DNA from: Paraburkholderia elongata
GTDB lineage: Bacteria > Pseudomonadota > Gammaproteobacteria > Burkholderiales > Burkholderiaceae
Assembly (NCBI RefSeq): GCF_013177735.1
Contig: NZ_WOEZ01000215.1
Span: forward strand, 1 to 41,207
DNA length: 41,207 nt
Reading direction: 5' to 3'
How positions within the stretch are numbered: the stretch's first letter is position 1; every line of letters starts with the position of its first letter. The notes below the pieces were generated by a model. The model did no database searches. It saw only the letters and a program-made list of their open reading frames with translations, and was not told the origin of the DNA. The position numbers were made by a program, and so were the translations under genes. This document shows, one piece after another, positions 17,115 to 25,279 of this stretch.

Positions 17115-18680
17115 CTAGGTGCAGGACTTCGTGGTCGGATCCACCGCATGGCAGATATGGACCTCGGTCATCAAGCCGCCAAAATTCTCCTGGTCATTGG
17201 CCAGGTGATCCAGATTCGGCGTGTACAGGTAATAGATCGCGCCGGGCTGATACTTCGTCGTGTCGCTGGCGTCGAGGATCACGTCCATCGATTCGCCGCC
17301 GCCCATCGTGATCGAGTTCGTCTTGTAGGTCAGGTCGTTGCCGGACATGTCGCGCAGCAGGCGGGCGTTGACACCGACCACGCGCATCGGAATGCCGAGC
17401 GACGCCAGCGTCTGATACTCGGTGACATCGAGGTCCGAGATCCGCAGCAGCGCCCTGCCGCCGGCCGGAATGTTGATCAGCGTCGGCAGCGGTTGCGAAA
17501 AGCGCGCCACGCCGTCCGCCGCCGGTGTCGACAGCGCGTTCGGATTCACGGTGTCCGGATAGCTTCGGCCGTTCAACATGAAGAACTTGTCCTTCATGTC
17601 GGTGAACGGCTCCGGATTGAACGTCATGCCCACGAAGTGGAAGTTCGGATCGAAACCATGTATCTGAACCGGATACTCGACGTCGTAGGCGGTCGAGCCG
17701 TCGCCGTCGTTGTACGCGTAGAGCGTCGGCGTATTACTCTTGTTGTTCCCATGGAGCACGCTGTTCTTCGGCGGCGGCGGCGTCGTGCACAGGATGTCGT
17801 TGCCGCACGCCGTGCGCAGATCCAATTGCTGCTGCTGCAGCGAGGCGTACAGCGACGCGCCGCCGGGAACGCGGTTCTGGCGCGGCCGCACGAAGATCTG
17901 GCCGACCATGCCCATCTGCAAGTGTTCTGGCGGCGTGATGTGGCAGTGCCAGAAGTAGGTGCCGGCATCCGGCGCGAGGTAGTAGTACGTGAAGCTCGCA
18001 CCGATATTGATCGCCACCGACGCGTCCGGTACGCCGTCATAGAACGACGAGGCGTTCGGATAGCCGTGGAAGTGCACCGTGTGCCTCTCGAACAGGTCGG
18101 GGCGCATGATCATCCCGACGTTGGTCAGCGTGAGGAAGAACTCGTCGTCCTCGTCGATCGCCATCGTCGGCGCCGGCTCGTTTCCGTTCATCACGCCGAT
18201 ATCCATGATCGGCCGCGGATCGACATGGCCGGTCAGCAGCCCCGGCGGCGAGGAATCCGGATCGGGCACGAGGCCGACCGCGCCGTTGTAGGTCGGGTCC
18301 GTTCTCGGATCGCCGACGGTGTTGAACACCGAGGCGAACTCGGTGCCGGGATTACCAGCCTCGATGTCGGCGAGCCCGGACAACGGACCGAAAGCGAACA
18401 GGTAGGTCTGCACGCCGTTACCCATCGTGGCGTAACCATCACCGCCCGAGATCTGCTGGCACTTGATCGCGCCGTTGATGACGCCTGTCGACGTGGAGGT
18501 CTGTCCGGTATAGGACGGCCGGGTGTAGGCAGGCTCCCCCGTACCGGGCGGCAGCGCCGTCGGATGCGCCGGCGTGGTTGGCGGGCATTGCACCCGGAAC
18601 GACTGGGCGAATGAAGGAATGGCGAACAACAGTAACAACAGTGTCGCAACACTATTGAGAAATGCGCGGGTACTGAACAT
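17115..18680 (-). CDS. Multicopper oxidase subunit 1 (type-1 copper site plus half of the trinuclear site)
   Basis: A 521-residue exported protein; the signal peptide ends in AIPSFAQ. The first cupredoxin domain holds HTVHFHG (residues 200-206) and WHCHITPPEHLQMGM (from W244). Candidate ligands are His203, His205, His245 and His247 for the trinuclear site, and His200, Cys246, His253 and Met258 for type-1 copper. The H-x-V-x-F-H-G spacing resembles the first domain of copper nitrite reductase and of oxidases with type-1 copper in domain 1. The second domain (about 300-521) keeps few copper-type motifs (HGFDPNFHF, HICH near the end). GGAGG lies before the ATG at 18680. It is the first gene of the long minus-strand cluster and lies downstream of the shared element copy B. 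Confidence 0.82.
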   Translation of the reverse strand: MFSTRAFLNSVATLLLLLFAIPSFAQSFRVQCPPTTPAHPTALPPGTGEPAYTRPSYTGQTSTSTGVINGAIKCQQISGGDGYATMGNGVQTYLFAFGPLSGLADIEAGNPGTEFASVFNTVGDPRTDPTYNGAVGLVPDPDSSPPGLLTGHVDPRPIMDIGVMNGNEPAPTMAIDEDDEFFLTLTNVGMIMRPDLFERHTVHFHGYPNASSFYDGVPDASVAINIGASFTYYYLAPDAGTYFWHCHITPPEHLQMGMVGQIFVRPRQNRVPGGASLYASLQQQQLDLRTACGNDILCTTPPPPKNSVLHGNNKSNTPTLYAYNDGDGSTAYDVEYPVQIHGFDPNFHFVGMTFNPEPFTDMKDKFFMLNGRSYPDTVNPNALSTPAADGVARFSQPLPTLINIPAGGRALLRISDLDVTEYQTLASLGIPMRVVGVNARLLRDMSGNDLTYKTNSITMGGGESMDVILDASDTTKYQPGAIYYLYTPNLDHLANDQENFGGLMTEVHICHAVDPTTKSCT

Positions 18681-18703
18681 ATGACCTCCAGCCCAGGGGT
18701 CAG

Positions 18704-18722
18704 CCAGCGCGATACGCGCTGG
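18704..18722 (-). promoter_or_regulatory. Hairpin in the leader of the oxidase operon
   Basis: A perfect inverted repeat, CCAGCGCG-ATA-CGCGCTGG, ends 23 bases upstream of the subunit 1 start codon. It could fold in the 5' leader and affect ribosome access, or be an operator. Confidence 0.35.
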
Positions 18723-18791
18723 ACGTCGGGCCGGTAACGACTTCACACTGACCCGTAATCTGGATTCTGCAGATACGCGACGGAGCCTGCG

Positions 18792-18820
18792 ATGGGTCAC
18801 CTCCCTACACTTGCGGTAGG
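18792..18820 (-). promoter_or_regulatory. Shared upstream element, copy B (before multicopper oxidase subunit 1)
   Basis: In the gene's direction it begins CCTACCGCAAGTGTAGG, a perfect 5-7-5 inverted repeat (CCTAC/GTAGG), and ends in ACCCAT. Flanking bases extend the pairing (GGGT...ACCC), so a long hairpin is also possible here. The match to copy A (3094-3122) is 23 of 29. It lies 111 bases upstream of the start codon. Confidence 0.5.
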
Positions 18821-18822
18821 TG

Positions 18823-19410
18823 GCAACCCAGCGAGATTCTTCAGATCGGCCGGAGCATGCTTTTGACGGCATCGTGGTGCCGCTTCGCGCTGTCGTTCAA
18901 ACGTCCGTTCTGATTCTGCCTGGCGGCGCAAACGACGCGGTCCTGGTTTCGGGACGGCAAATGCCGGCTTTTTTGCAGAGACAGGGGGCGAATGCCGGGT
19001 GCAACGAAGCGTGGCACTTCCCCTTTCGCTTTTTCTACTGTCGGGTGTTTACCCATGCCGTTCGGCGGGGATCCCTACTGCTTTTCATCGTTTGCGGACG
19101 CAAGAATGAGGAAACAGTACCGGGCTCGCGCCGCTCCATCCGCAATCCGTGGTCACACGGCCTTCCGTTCGATGCGCGCAATAGCAAAGGCCCAATGCGG
19201 CAAGTCGACGAAGCACGGGTACTGCCTGGTAGCGATGAGGCTGTTGCAGGAACCGCAAACGGATTCGGCCAGTTTTCGTGACCAGGACGCACCCTGGCGG
19301 CCATTGGGAAGACCAGGGTTACAACGGGTTCGAGGGAAGAGGCGCTCCCTGGCGGCGCGCCTCCCCTTGAAATGTCCGGTTTCACCATTGAATCGCTGAA
19401 GGATCACATC
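18823..19410. other. Intergenic region between the divergent oxidase operon and the MXKDX gene
   Basis: Open frames exist on both strands but none has a recognisable domain or a good start. It must hold the promoters of both divergent units. Apart from the elements listed separately I see nothing certain. Confidence 0.4.
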
Positions 19411-19674
19411 ATGAACAAGCTAACCGCTACCATTCTCGCCAGCTGCGTGATATTCGCGACCGCGGGCGCCTTCGCTGCCGATAGCCCATCGAACGACCCG
19501 GCTTCCACAGACGCGACGAGTCAGCCGAGCGCGGCAACGGACGCAACGGGACACGACGCGATGAGCGCCGACAGCATGGCCAAGGACGGGATGAAAGAAG
19601 ACACAATGAAGGAAGATGCGATGAGCCATGACAGCATGGCCAAAGATGGCACGAAGAACGACGAGGTGAAGTAG
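19411..19674 (+). CDS. Pentapeptide MXKDX repeat protein
   Basis: An 87-residue exported protein. The signal peptide ends in GAFAA; the rest is low-complexity and acidic, with repeats of the form M-x-K-D-x (MAKDG, MKEDT, MKEDA, MAKDG), the signature of a family of small secreted proteins common in Burkholderia relatives. The start ATG at 19411 has AAGGA in front. The function is unknown; the Met- and Asp-rich repeats could bind metal ions, which is an inference. It reads divergently from the oxidase cluster. Confidence 0.8.
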   Translation: MNKLTATILASCVIFATAGAFAADSPSNDPASTDATSQPSAATDATGHDAMSADSMAKDGMKEDTMKEDAMSHDSMAKDGTKNDEVK

Positions 19675-20060
19675 GAGTTCACCTGGCGAGCGCGCGCCTC
19701 GGCGACGACCCGCACAACCAGCCGGTCTTGACAGGCGCACGCGCCAACTATCCCGAAGGATCAGACAGAACGGTTCCAGAAACAGCGGGTTGGCGCTCTG
19801 AGCTTGCAGGCTCCGCGCATCGATCACGTCGCGTACGCGGGATAGACACAGTTGCTTGAGGCAGCGTCGATTTCTGGTCAAGGTCATGGCCATACTTTGG
19901 ATTCCTATTCGTCTGGATGAGGCCCAGCGAGGAGCCGGGTTCTGACATTGAAAAAAATCGCTGAATTCTGTGGCGGGACGGATCAAGGGGATTCTACGTG
20001 AGGGAGAACGCCCGTTGACCTTATGCACCGACCGGATGAGAGGTGAACAGGAAGACTGTC
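19675..20060. other. Intergenic region before the HiPIP unit
   Basis: No convincing gene. A minus-strand frame starting at 19893 (MAMTLTRNRRCLKQL...) has no recognised domain and runs antisense into the MXKDX gene, so I do not call it. The region presumably holds the promoter of the small-protein/HiPIP operon. Confidence 0.4.
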
Positions 20061-20258
20061 ATGGACATCCTGAAAATCACGGCAAACTCTGGAATGATAG
20101 TCATCCTCAACGATCGAATCGGCTCCGAGGAGTATCGGAGTGTGTACGGATCCATACAGGCACTGCAACGCTTTGCTGATGCCTTGCTCGTCTCGGCGGA
20201 GAATGAAACCAGGGATAAGCGTCCAGGCGTTCGGGCGAGCCTGCCATCAAGTGAGTAA
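20061..20258 (+). CDS. Small conserved-looking protein upstream of HiPIP
   Basis: A 65-residue protein without signal peptide or membrane segment. It begins MDILKITANSGMIVILND and looks like a small alpha/beta cytoplasmic protein; I do not recognise the family. AGGAAGA lies before the ATG. The stop is 4 bases before the HiPIP start, so the two are probably translated from one message. Confidence 0.5.
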   Translation: MDILKITANSGMIVILNDRIGSEEYRSVYGSIQALQRFADALLVSAENETRDKRPGVRASLPSSE

Positions 20259-20262
20259 TGTC

Positions 20263-20574
20263 ATGAAATCGTCCCGCCGTAGCTTCATCCTCATGACCGC
20301 TGGTTTTGCGTCATCGCTGGCTCTTTCGCGCGGCGCGCTGGCGGATGCCGTGTCAGTCTCCGATTCGGATGCGACCGCGCAGGCGCTCGGCTACAACACC
20401 GATGCGACGAAAGTCGACAAGGCGAAATACCCTAAGTATCAGGCCGGCCAGGGTTGCTCGAATTGCCAGTTCTTTCAGGGAAAAGCCGACGACGCTGCGG
20501 GACCCTGTCAGATCTACGGCGGCAAACAGGTCAACGCGAAAGGCTGGTGCAGCGCATACACGAGAAAAGCGTGA
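20263..20574 (+). CDS. High-potential iron-sulfur protein (HiPIP), Tat-exported
   Basis: A 103-residue protein carrying a [4Fe-4S] cluster that works at high redox potential in the periplasm as a soluble electron carrier. The N-terminus has a twin-arginine motif, SRRSFI, followed by a hydrophobic stretch and cleavage near ALADA. The cluster cysteines are C65, C68, C82 and C96 in the usual C-x2-C-x13-C-x13-C pattern. HiPIPs feed terminal oxidases or take electrons from oxidised metals or sulfur in some bacteria (for example Iro), so it may connect with the cytochrome and copper oxidase cluster next door. That link is inferred from position. Confidence 0.88.
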   Translation: MKSSRRSFILMTAGFASSLALSRGALADAVSVSDSDATAQALGYNTDATKVDKAKYPKYQAGQGCSNCQFFQGKADDAAGPCQIYGGKQVNAKGWCSAYTRKA

Positions 20575-21034
20575 CGCGTGAATGACCTCGTTTCGAACCG
20601 CCGCGCTGCCGCGGCACCGGGTTATCGCATGGTGGTCGCGCCGACCAGAGGATATGCGTTTGCCGCACGACGCCTTGGTTGATTACCGTGCCCTCAGCGT
20701 CGGCCAACGTATTGGTGGATCGGTTGGCCGCGACGGTTCCGGACGCGTATGGAACCAAGGCACAGTTGCGAACGTTGCAGTGCCGGGTCAAGGCCTGCCG
20801 CATCGTGCGCGCGAAAGAACTGATCCTGGGCGGGCTGCAAAAGTCCGCCGACACGCAAGCTGAAGTGTGAGGAACAGCCGCGGAAAATTTGGAGGCCGAG
20901 GGGAGTCGGGCGCTATGCGCGGCAAGCCATGAAAGAGATGAAGAAGAAGGCGAAACTACAACAATTCCTCGGGTAACATACCTTCGTGGGACAACACGAC
21001 CGGACATCCTGCTATCCACAGGGAGCCTTACGCA
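20575..21034. other. Region between HiPIP and the csy operon
   Basis: Short open frames here (for example 20679-20870, ending KELILGGLQKSADTQAEV) have no domain I recognise and could be remnants of a lost gene. No cas1 or cas2-3 sequence is visible, although those genes normally stand here. The csy promoter should lie near the 3' end. Confidence 0.35.
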
Positions 21035-22354
21035 ATGGATGCTGCCACTTATGCGCTTTCGCTCGGGGCCTCCAGCAAGCAACTCCGGGAGACGATCTCA
21101 AATTTCCTACAGGAGCGGCTCCAATCCAAGCTGGACAAGCTCAAGGACGACGATACCGATCAGCGCGAGAAATTGCTGACGGCCTTCCTGCCGGAAAACT
21201 GGATATCTGATGCGGCGCGCCGCGTCCTTCAGATTCAGCAGGTGACGCACGCGCTCAAGTTCACCCACCCTGATGCAATGGGCTCAAGCTTGAGCCTGGC
21301 GGGGAACCCACGAGTCGGTGAACTCCACGTGAGCACTCATACCCTCGGGGGCAAAGTCCCGCCGGACGTAGTGGGCAACGCCGCTGCTCTGGACGTCTAC
21401 AAATTCCTGCGTCTGGTCGTTGACGGCAGATCGCTACTGGAGCGTGCGATCGGCAACGACCCGGCTCTCGCTGCCGCGCTTTCCGACCGTCCAGAACAGG
21501 CAGGGCAATGGATGGCGGCTTTCGCGTCATTAACGCAACCTAAAGGTCAACCCGCCTCACATGAGTTAGCCAAGCAGATCTATTGGCCGCTTGGGGGCGG
21601 TCAGTACCATCTCCTTGCGCCACTTTTCCCAACCTCGCTTGCACATGTTGTCTGGAACACGCTTCGCGAGGACCGCTTTTCCGATGCCGCCAAAGCGTCT
21701 CGGGACGCACGTCGGGCGCGAGTATCGCATCCTCAGGGTTATCGTGAATACCCTGATGTGGCCGTGCAGAAATTCGGCGGATCGAAACCACAAAACATTA
21801 GCCAGCTGAATAGCGAGCGCCACGGGGAGAACTACCTCCTGCCCTCCCTGCCCCCTTCGTGGCATCGCGAGCCAATACGTCCCCCACTGGGTATGGCGAG
21901 TGTGTTTCATCGTCTGTTCGGTCGTCGCCCGCTCGTCCGTGAAGTAACGCGCATCCTGCGGGAGTTTCGCGTGAGCGCTGAAAACGCAGATAGCAGTCTC
22001 CGGATTCGCAACAAGCGGGCCGAACTGGTCGGCTACGTCCGTGATGAGTTGCTGCAGTTCAGCGCAGAAATGCACGAGCTTGAAGCGGGCTGGAGTCTGC
22101 AGCCGCACTGCCGCCTGAACACGAATGAACAGTGCTGGCTCGACCCATGGCGGGCGGAAAGCGACGAAGTCTTTGCTTTCCTGCGTCGTCGTGGAGACTG
22201 GCGGGATGGCGTCTGCAGGCGCTTTGGCAACTGGTTGATTGCAACGCTCACTACGCCCCGCACGCCGATGAGTCAAGCCGAGGCTGCGCATTGGTCGGAC
22301 GTTCTTGAAAAAGAACTACGGATGATTCGTATGGAGATCGACATCGATGGATGA
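21035..22354 (+). CDS. csy1: Type I-F Cascade large subunit Csy1 (Cas8f)
   Basis: A 439-residue protein matching the Csy1/Cas8f pattern: an N-terminal helical part (SNFLQERLQSKLDKLK), then GELHVSTHTLGG, KFGGSKPQNISQLNSERHG and LLPSLPPSWHREP. The KFGGSKPQNIS segment is a hallmark of Csy1. In Cascade it recognises the PAM and supports the 5' handle of the crRNA together with Csy2. GGGAG precedes the ATG. The length is normal and the frame intact. It overlaps csy2 by 8 bases. Confidence 0.92.
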   Translation: MDAATYALSLGASSKQLRETISNFLQERLQSKLDKLKDDDTDQREKLLTAFLPENWISDAARRVLQIQQVTHALKFTHPDAMGSSLSLAGNPRVGELHVSTHTLGGKVPPDVVGNAAALDVYKFLRLVVDGRSLLERAIGNDPALAAALSDRPEQAGQWMAAFASLTQPKGQPASHELAKQIYWPLGGGQYHLLAPLFPTSLAHVVWNTLREDRFSDAAKASRDARRARVSHPQGYREYPDVAVQKFGGSKPQNISQLNSERHGENYLLPSLPPSWHREPIRPPLGMASVFHRLFGRRPLVREVTRILREFRVSAENADSSLRIRNKRAELVGYVRDELLQFSAEMHELEAGWSLQPHCRLNTNEQCWLDPWRAESDEVFAFLRRRGDWRDGVCRRFGNWLIATLTTPRTPMSQAEAAHWSDVLEKELRMIRMEIDIDG

Positions 22355-23306
22355 ACCCGCTGCTCTCGTGGTCCTGCCGCGTTTGCAGGTGCAACACGCC
22401 AACGCCATATCCGGCTCGATCTGTTGGGGCTTTCCGTCCCCCACTGCCTTTGTCGGCTTCGCCCATGCGCTTGAGCGCAACTTTTCCTCTGAACTGCGGA
22501 AAGGCTTTGGCGGAGTTGGAATCATCTGCCATCAGTTTCACCCGCAGGTTTGCCAGTCGCCGGGGCTGCGAACCCACGTTTTTCGCCTCCCGCGCAACCC
22601 AGTGGGTGAGGACGGCGGAGCCACTGCGCTGGTCGAGGAGGGCCGCGCACACATGGAAATCAGTCTGGTGATTGCGGTGAAGGACGATATGCCTGCCAGG
22701 AGTGGCGAGTATTTTGCTGAAGACCTGCTAACGACGGCCCAAGGCATGCGTGTTGCGGGCGGAAGCATCCTGCCGACTCGCGACGGCAAGCGCTTTTCGG
22801 CGCAGTGGTGGCCGCTCGCTGACAATCTGGAAGGCCAAACTGAGGTATTCCGCAAGCTGCGCCGCCAACTGCTGCCCGGTTTCGCGCTGGTGCAACGAGA
22901 GGACCTGTTGGCCGAGCGCTTGACGGAAATACGTCTGCAGCACCCGGAGGGCAATTCGCTGGATGCGCTGCTGGATTTATCCCGGCTGAACATTGAGCCC
23001 GACAGACCCGGCCCTGATAAGCCAGACGTGCGGCAATGGGGTGTTCGCAAGGAGCCCGGCTGGTTAGTGCCGCTACCGGTCGGCTACAGCGCGTTGTCGC
23101 CGCTTTATGCGCCGGGCAAAGTCAGGAACGCGCGGGACAGCGTCACCCCGTTCCGCTTCGTCGAAGGTCTTTACTCGCTGGGTGAATGGGTCGGGCCCTA
23201 CCGACTGGAAAACGTGCGGCAACTACTCTGGCATGCCGAAACGGACCCCGACAACGGTATTTACCGCTGCATCAACCATTATTCAGCCCCCTTCGCAATC
23301 GACTGA
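22347..23306 (+). CDS. csy2: Type I-F Cascade subunit Csy2 (Cas5f)
   Basis: A 319-residue RAMP-fold protein: LVVLPRLQVQHANAISG at the N-terminus, then WGFPSPTAFVGFAHAL, both typical of Csy2. It forms the foot of the Csy complex with Csy1 and holds the 5' end of the crRNA. The ATG lies inside the last codons of csy1, so the genes are translationally coupled. The reading frame is intact and of usual length. Confidence 0.92.
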   Translation: MDEPAALVVLPRLQVQHANAISGSICWGFPSPTAFVGFAHALERNFSSELRKGFGGVGIICHQFHPQVCQSPGLRTHVFRLPRNPVGEDGGATALVEEGRAHMEISLVIAVKDDMPARSGEYFAEDLLTTAQGMRVAGGSILPTRDGKRFSAQWWPLADNLEGQTEVFRKLRRQLLPGFALVQREDLLAERLTEIRLQHPEGNSLDALLDLSRLNIEPDRPGPDKPDVRQWGVRKEPGWLVPLPVGYSALSPLYAPGKVRNARDSVTPFRFVEGLYSLGEWVGPYRLENVRQLLWHAETDPDNGIYRCINHYSAPFAID

Positions 23307-23330
23307 TCGCCTTGGACAAGGAGGAATGAC

Positions 23331-24371
23331 ATGACAAAAAATGAACTGAAAACGGCCTCGGTGCTGGCGTTCGCCCGCAAACTGGACCCTTCGGATGCGT
23401 GTTTCACCGCCGGGCGCTGGAATGACCGCGAAAACGGTGAGAAATGGCCTCCCGTAAGCGTGAGAGAAAAGTCCGTGCGCGGCACCATTTCAGACCGGCG
23501 CGCCAGCAGGGATCAAGACCCGGCAAAGCTGGATACGGCCATCCAGTCCCCGAACCTTCACACCGTCGATGTCGCAACCCTGCCGAACGATGTCGATACG
23601 CTGCGCGTCCGGTTTACTCTTCGCGTGCTCGGTGGTGCGGGAATGCCTTCAGCGTGCAATAACGCCGATTACCAGGAAAAATTGCAGACTACTATCCAGC
23701 AGTATGTGGACCAGACCGGTTTTGCCGAACTGGCACGCCGCTATGCCCTCAACCTGGCCAATGGACGTTTCCTGTGGCGCAACCGGGTCAGTGCGGAGCA
23801 GATCGAGGTGCAGGTTCGCCACTTGTCCCAAGGCAGTGCGAATAAGATCTGGATCTTTGATGCGCTGAGCTTTTCTCTACGTGATTTCAAGATGCCGACC
23901 GATGCGGAACAGTCGCTGAAAGCGTTGGCGCAGGTGATTGAACAAGGCTTGGCTAGCAAAGCGTATGGGTTGCTAGAAGTCGTTGCCTACGCCCGAGTCG
24001 GCGACGGTCAAGAAGTCTTCCCCTCGCAGGAACTGATCCTCGACCGTGGCGACAAAAAAGGCCAGAAAAGCAAAACGCTGTATGCCGTCGGAGAGGTCGC
24101 TGGAATCCACAGTCAGAAGATCGGCAACGCTCTGCGCACCATAGATACCTGGTATCCGGATGACGGCGGGCCTCTCATTGGCCCGATCGCGGTCGAACCG
24201 TATGGCTCGGTCACATCGCAAGGAATAGCCTACCGCAGGCCCCAACAGAAGATGGACTTCTACAATCTGCTCGATAACTGGGTGCTCAAGGACAGCGCCC
24301 CGGATGAAGGAAATCAGCATTACGTGATGGCTACCCTGATTCGGGGTGGGGTATTTGGACAGAAGGACTGA
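23331..24371 (+). CDS. csy3: Type I-F Cascade backbone subunit Csy3 (Cas7f)
   Basis: A 346-residue protein. In the Csy complex six copies line the crRNA spacer. Typical segments are ASVLAFARKLDPSDACF near the start, VDVATLPNDVDTLRVRFTLR, FLWRNRVSAEQIEV, and LIRGGVFGQKD at the end. The start has a strong GGAGG seven bases upstream. The gene follows csy2 after 24 bases and is intact. Confidence 0.93.
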   Translation: MTKNELKTASVLAFARKLDPSDACFTAGRWNDRENGEKWPPVSVREKSVRGTISDRRASRDQDPAKLDTAIQSPNLHTVDVATLPNDVDTLRVRFTLRVLGGAGMPSACNNADYQEKLQTTIQQYVDQTGFAELARRYALNLANGRFLWRNRVSAEQIEVQVRHLSQGSANKIWIFDALSFSLRDFKMPTDAEQSLKALAQVIEQGLASKAYGLLEVVAYARVGDGQEVFPSQELILDRGDKKGQKSKTLYAVGEVAGIHSQKIGNALRTIDTWYPDDGGPLIGPIAVEPYGSVTSQGIAYRRPQQKMDFYNLLDNWVLKDSAPDEGNQHYVMATLIRGGVFGQKD

Positions 24372-24374
24372 TGG

Positions 24375-24938
24375 ATGAACGCCTATCTTGAAATAAGCAT
24401 ACGGCCGGACCCGGAATTCATTCCAACCACCCTCATGAATATCCTATTCGGCGAACTGCATCGCGCGCTGGCCGCCCATGGGAGACGAAACATTGGCGTG
24501 AGCTTTCCGGACGTCCGGGAGAACAGCCGGTCTCTGGGCACGCGTCTGCGCATCCACGGCGATGCATCAAGCCTCGGCGCACTGACTATGTCCGGCTGCA
24601 CGGCTGGACTGCTCGACCACATAGAGGTTGGGGAAATCACTCAGGTGCCGACCGATGCAAGGCATCGGGTGGTCAGGCGCGTTCAGGCCAAGAGCAGTCC
24701 TGAGCGACAGCGGCGCAGGTTGATGGCCCGAAAAGGAATTGATGCGGAAGCGGCACGGCAGACCATCCCGGACTGCGCGGCAGAGCGTCTTAACCTGCCC
24801 TACCTCATTCTGACAAGCAAGAGCACCGGCGAGCAGTTCCGCCTGTTCGTGGAACACCTGCCCATTCAGCAACAGGCGGTGGAGGGTGAGTTCAGCGCCT
24901 ACGGCCTCAGCGCCATAGCGACAGTTCCGTGGTTTTGA
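24375..24938 (+). CDS. csy4: crRNA-processing endonuclease Csy4 (Cas6f)
   Basis: A 187-residue protein close in length and sequence to Pseudomonas Csy4. It cuts the pre-crRNA at the 3' side of the repeat stem-loop and stays bound. The catalytic His29 is present (FGELH), as are the arginine-rich RNA-binding helix (KSSPERQRRRLM) and the C-terminal YGLSAIATVPWF. The gene follows csy3 after three bases. All known key residues that I can place are kept, so the nuclease is probably active. Confidence 0.94.
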   Translation: MNAYLEISIRPDPEFIPTTLMNILFGELHRALAAHGRRNIGVSFPDVRENSRSLGTRLRIHGDASSLGALTMSGCTAGLLDHIEVGEITQVPTDARHRVVRRVQAKSSPERQRRRLMARKGIDAEAARQTIPDCAAERLNLPYLILTSKSTGEQFRLFVEHLPIQQQAVEGEFSAYGLSAIATVPWF

Positions 24939-25062
24939 ACACTTTTTCGCGACCTATCATGAACCTCTTATAGATGACACACTTGCAAAACCCGTTGCAA
25001 TTCTGGTTAGCGGGCGCAATAGCGCCTTTCAAAAATCAGGCTGTTACAACCAAAGTTCTGTA

Positions 25063-25148
25063 CTTCACTGCCGGACAGGCAGCTCAGAAAAGATAGGGGC
25101 TTATGTGCATTGCACGCCACCTTCACTGCCGGACAGGCAGCTCAGAAA
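25063..25148 (+). CRISPR. Minimal type I-F CRISPR array: two repeats, one spacer
   Basis: Two identical 28-base repeats (25063-25090 and 25121-25148) begin CTTCACTGCCGGACAGGCAG and end CTCAGAAA. They match the type I-F repeat layout (TTCACTGCC-loop-GGCAGCT.AGAAA) with the CTGCC/GGCAG stem cut by Csy4. The single spacer is 25091-25120, 30 bases, where 32 is usual for I-F. The array starts 124 bases after csy4, so the leader is 24939-25062. Confidence 0.9.
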
Positions 25149-25226
25149 TTTGACGCCGGACAAATTGGCGCCCACACCCATGGCTATCGCTCCGTCGTGA
25201 TTGTGGTCGGGCAATTGACGCCGCCA

Positions 25227-25241
25227 CTGCCTGTCCGGCAG
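25227..25241 (-). repeat. Inverted copy of the CRISPR repeat core
   Basis: CTGCCTGTCCGGCAG is the exact reverse complement of the central 15 bases of the two CRISPR repeats. The flanks do not match the rest of the repeat. It may be the trace of an inverted degenerate repeat or a chance match in the IS66 remnant. Confidence 0.3.
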
Positions 25242-25279
25242 GAGGTCATCGTCCTTTCCGTGCAAATGATCGCAGGAGT

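Noticed and set aside
15707..18614. Long plus-strand frames opposite the two oxidase genes
   Set aside because: Arg/His-rich antisense shadows; the minus strand carries the copper motifs and well-spaced starts.
21035..24938. CRISPR-associated transposon (Tn7-like type I-F3)
   Set aside because: Csy1 and Csy2 are separate and full length rather than fused, and no tniQ or tnsABC genes are seen.
25149..25220. A third CRISPR repeat
   Set aside because: No repeat-like sequence occurs at the expected 28 + 30-32 base spacing after the second repeat.
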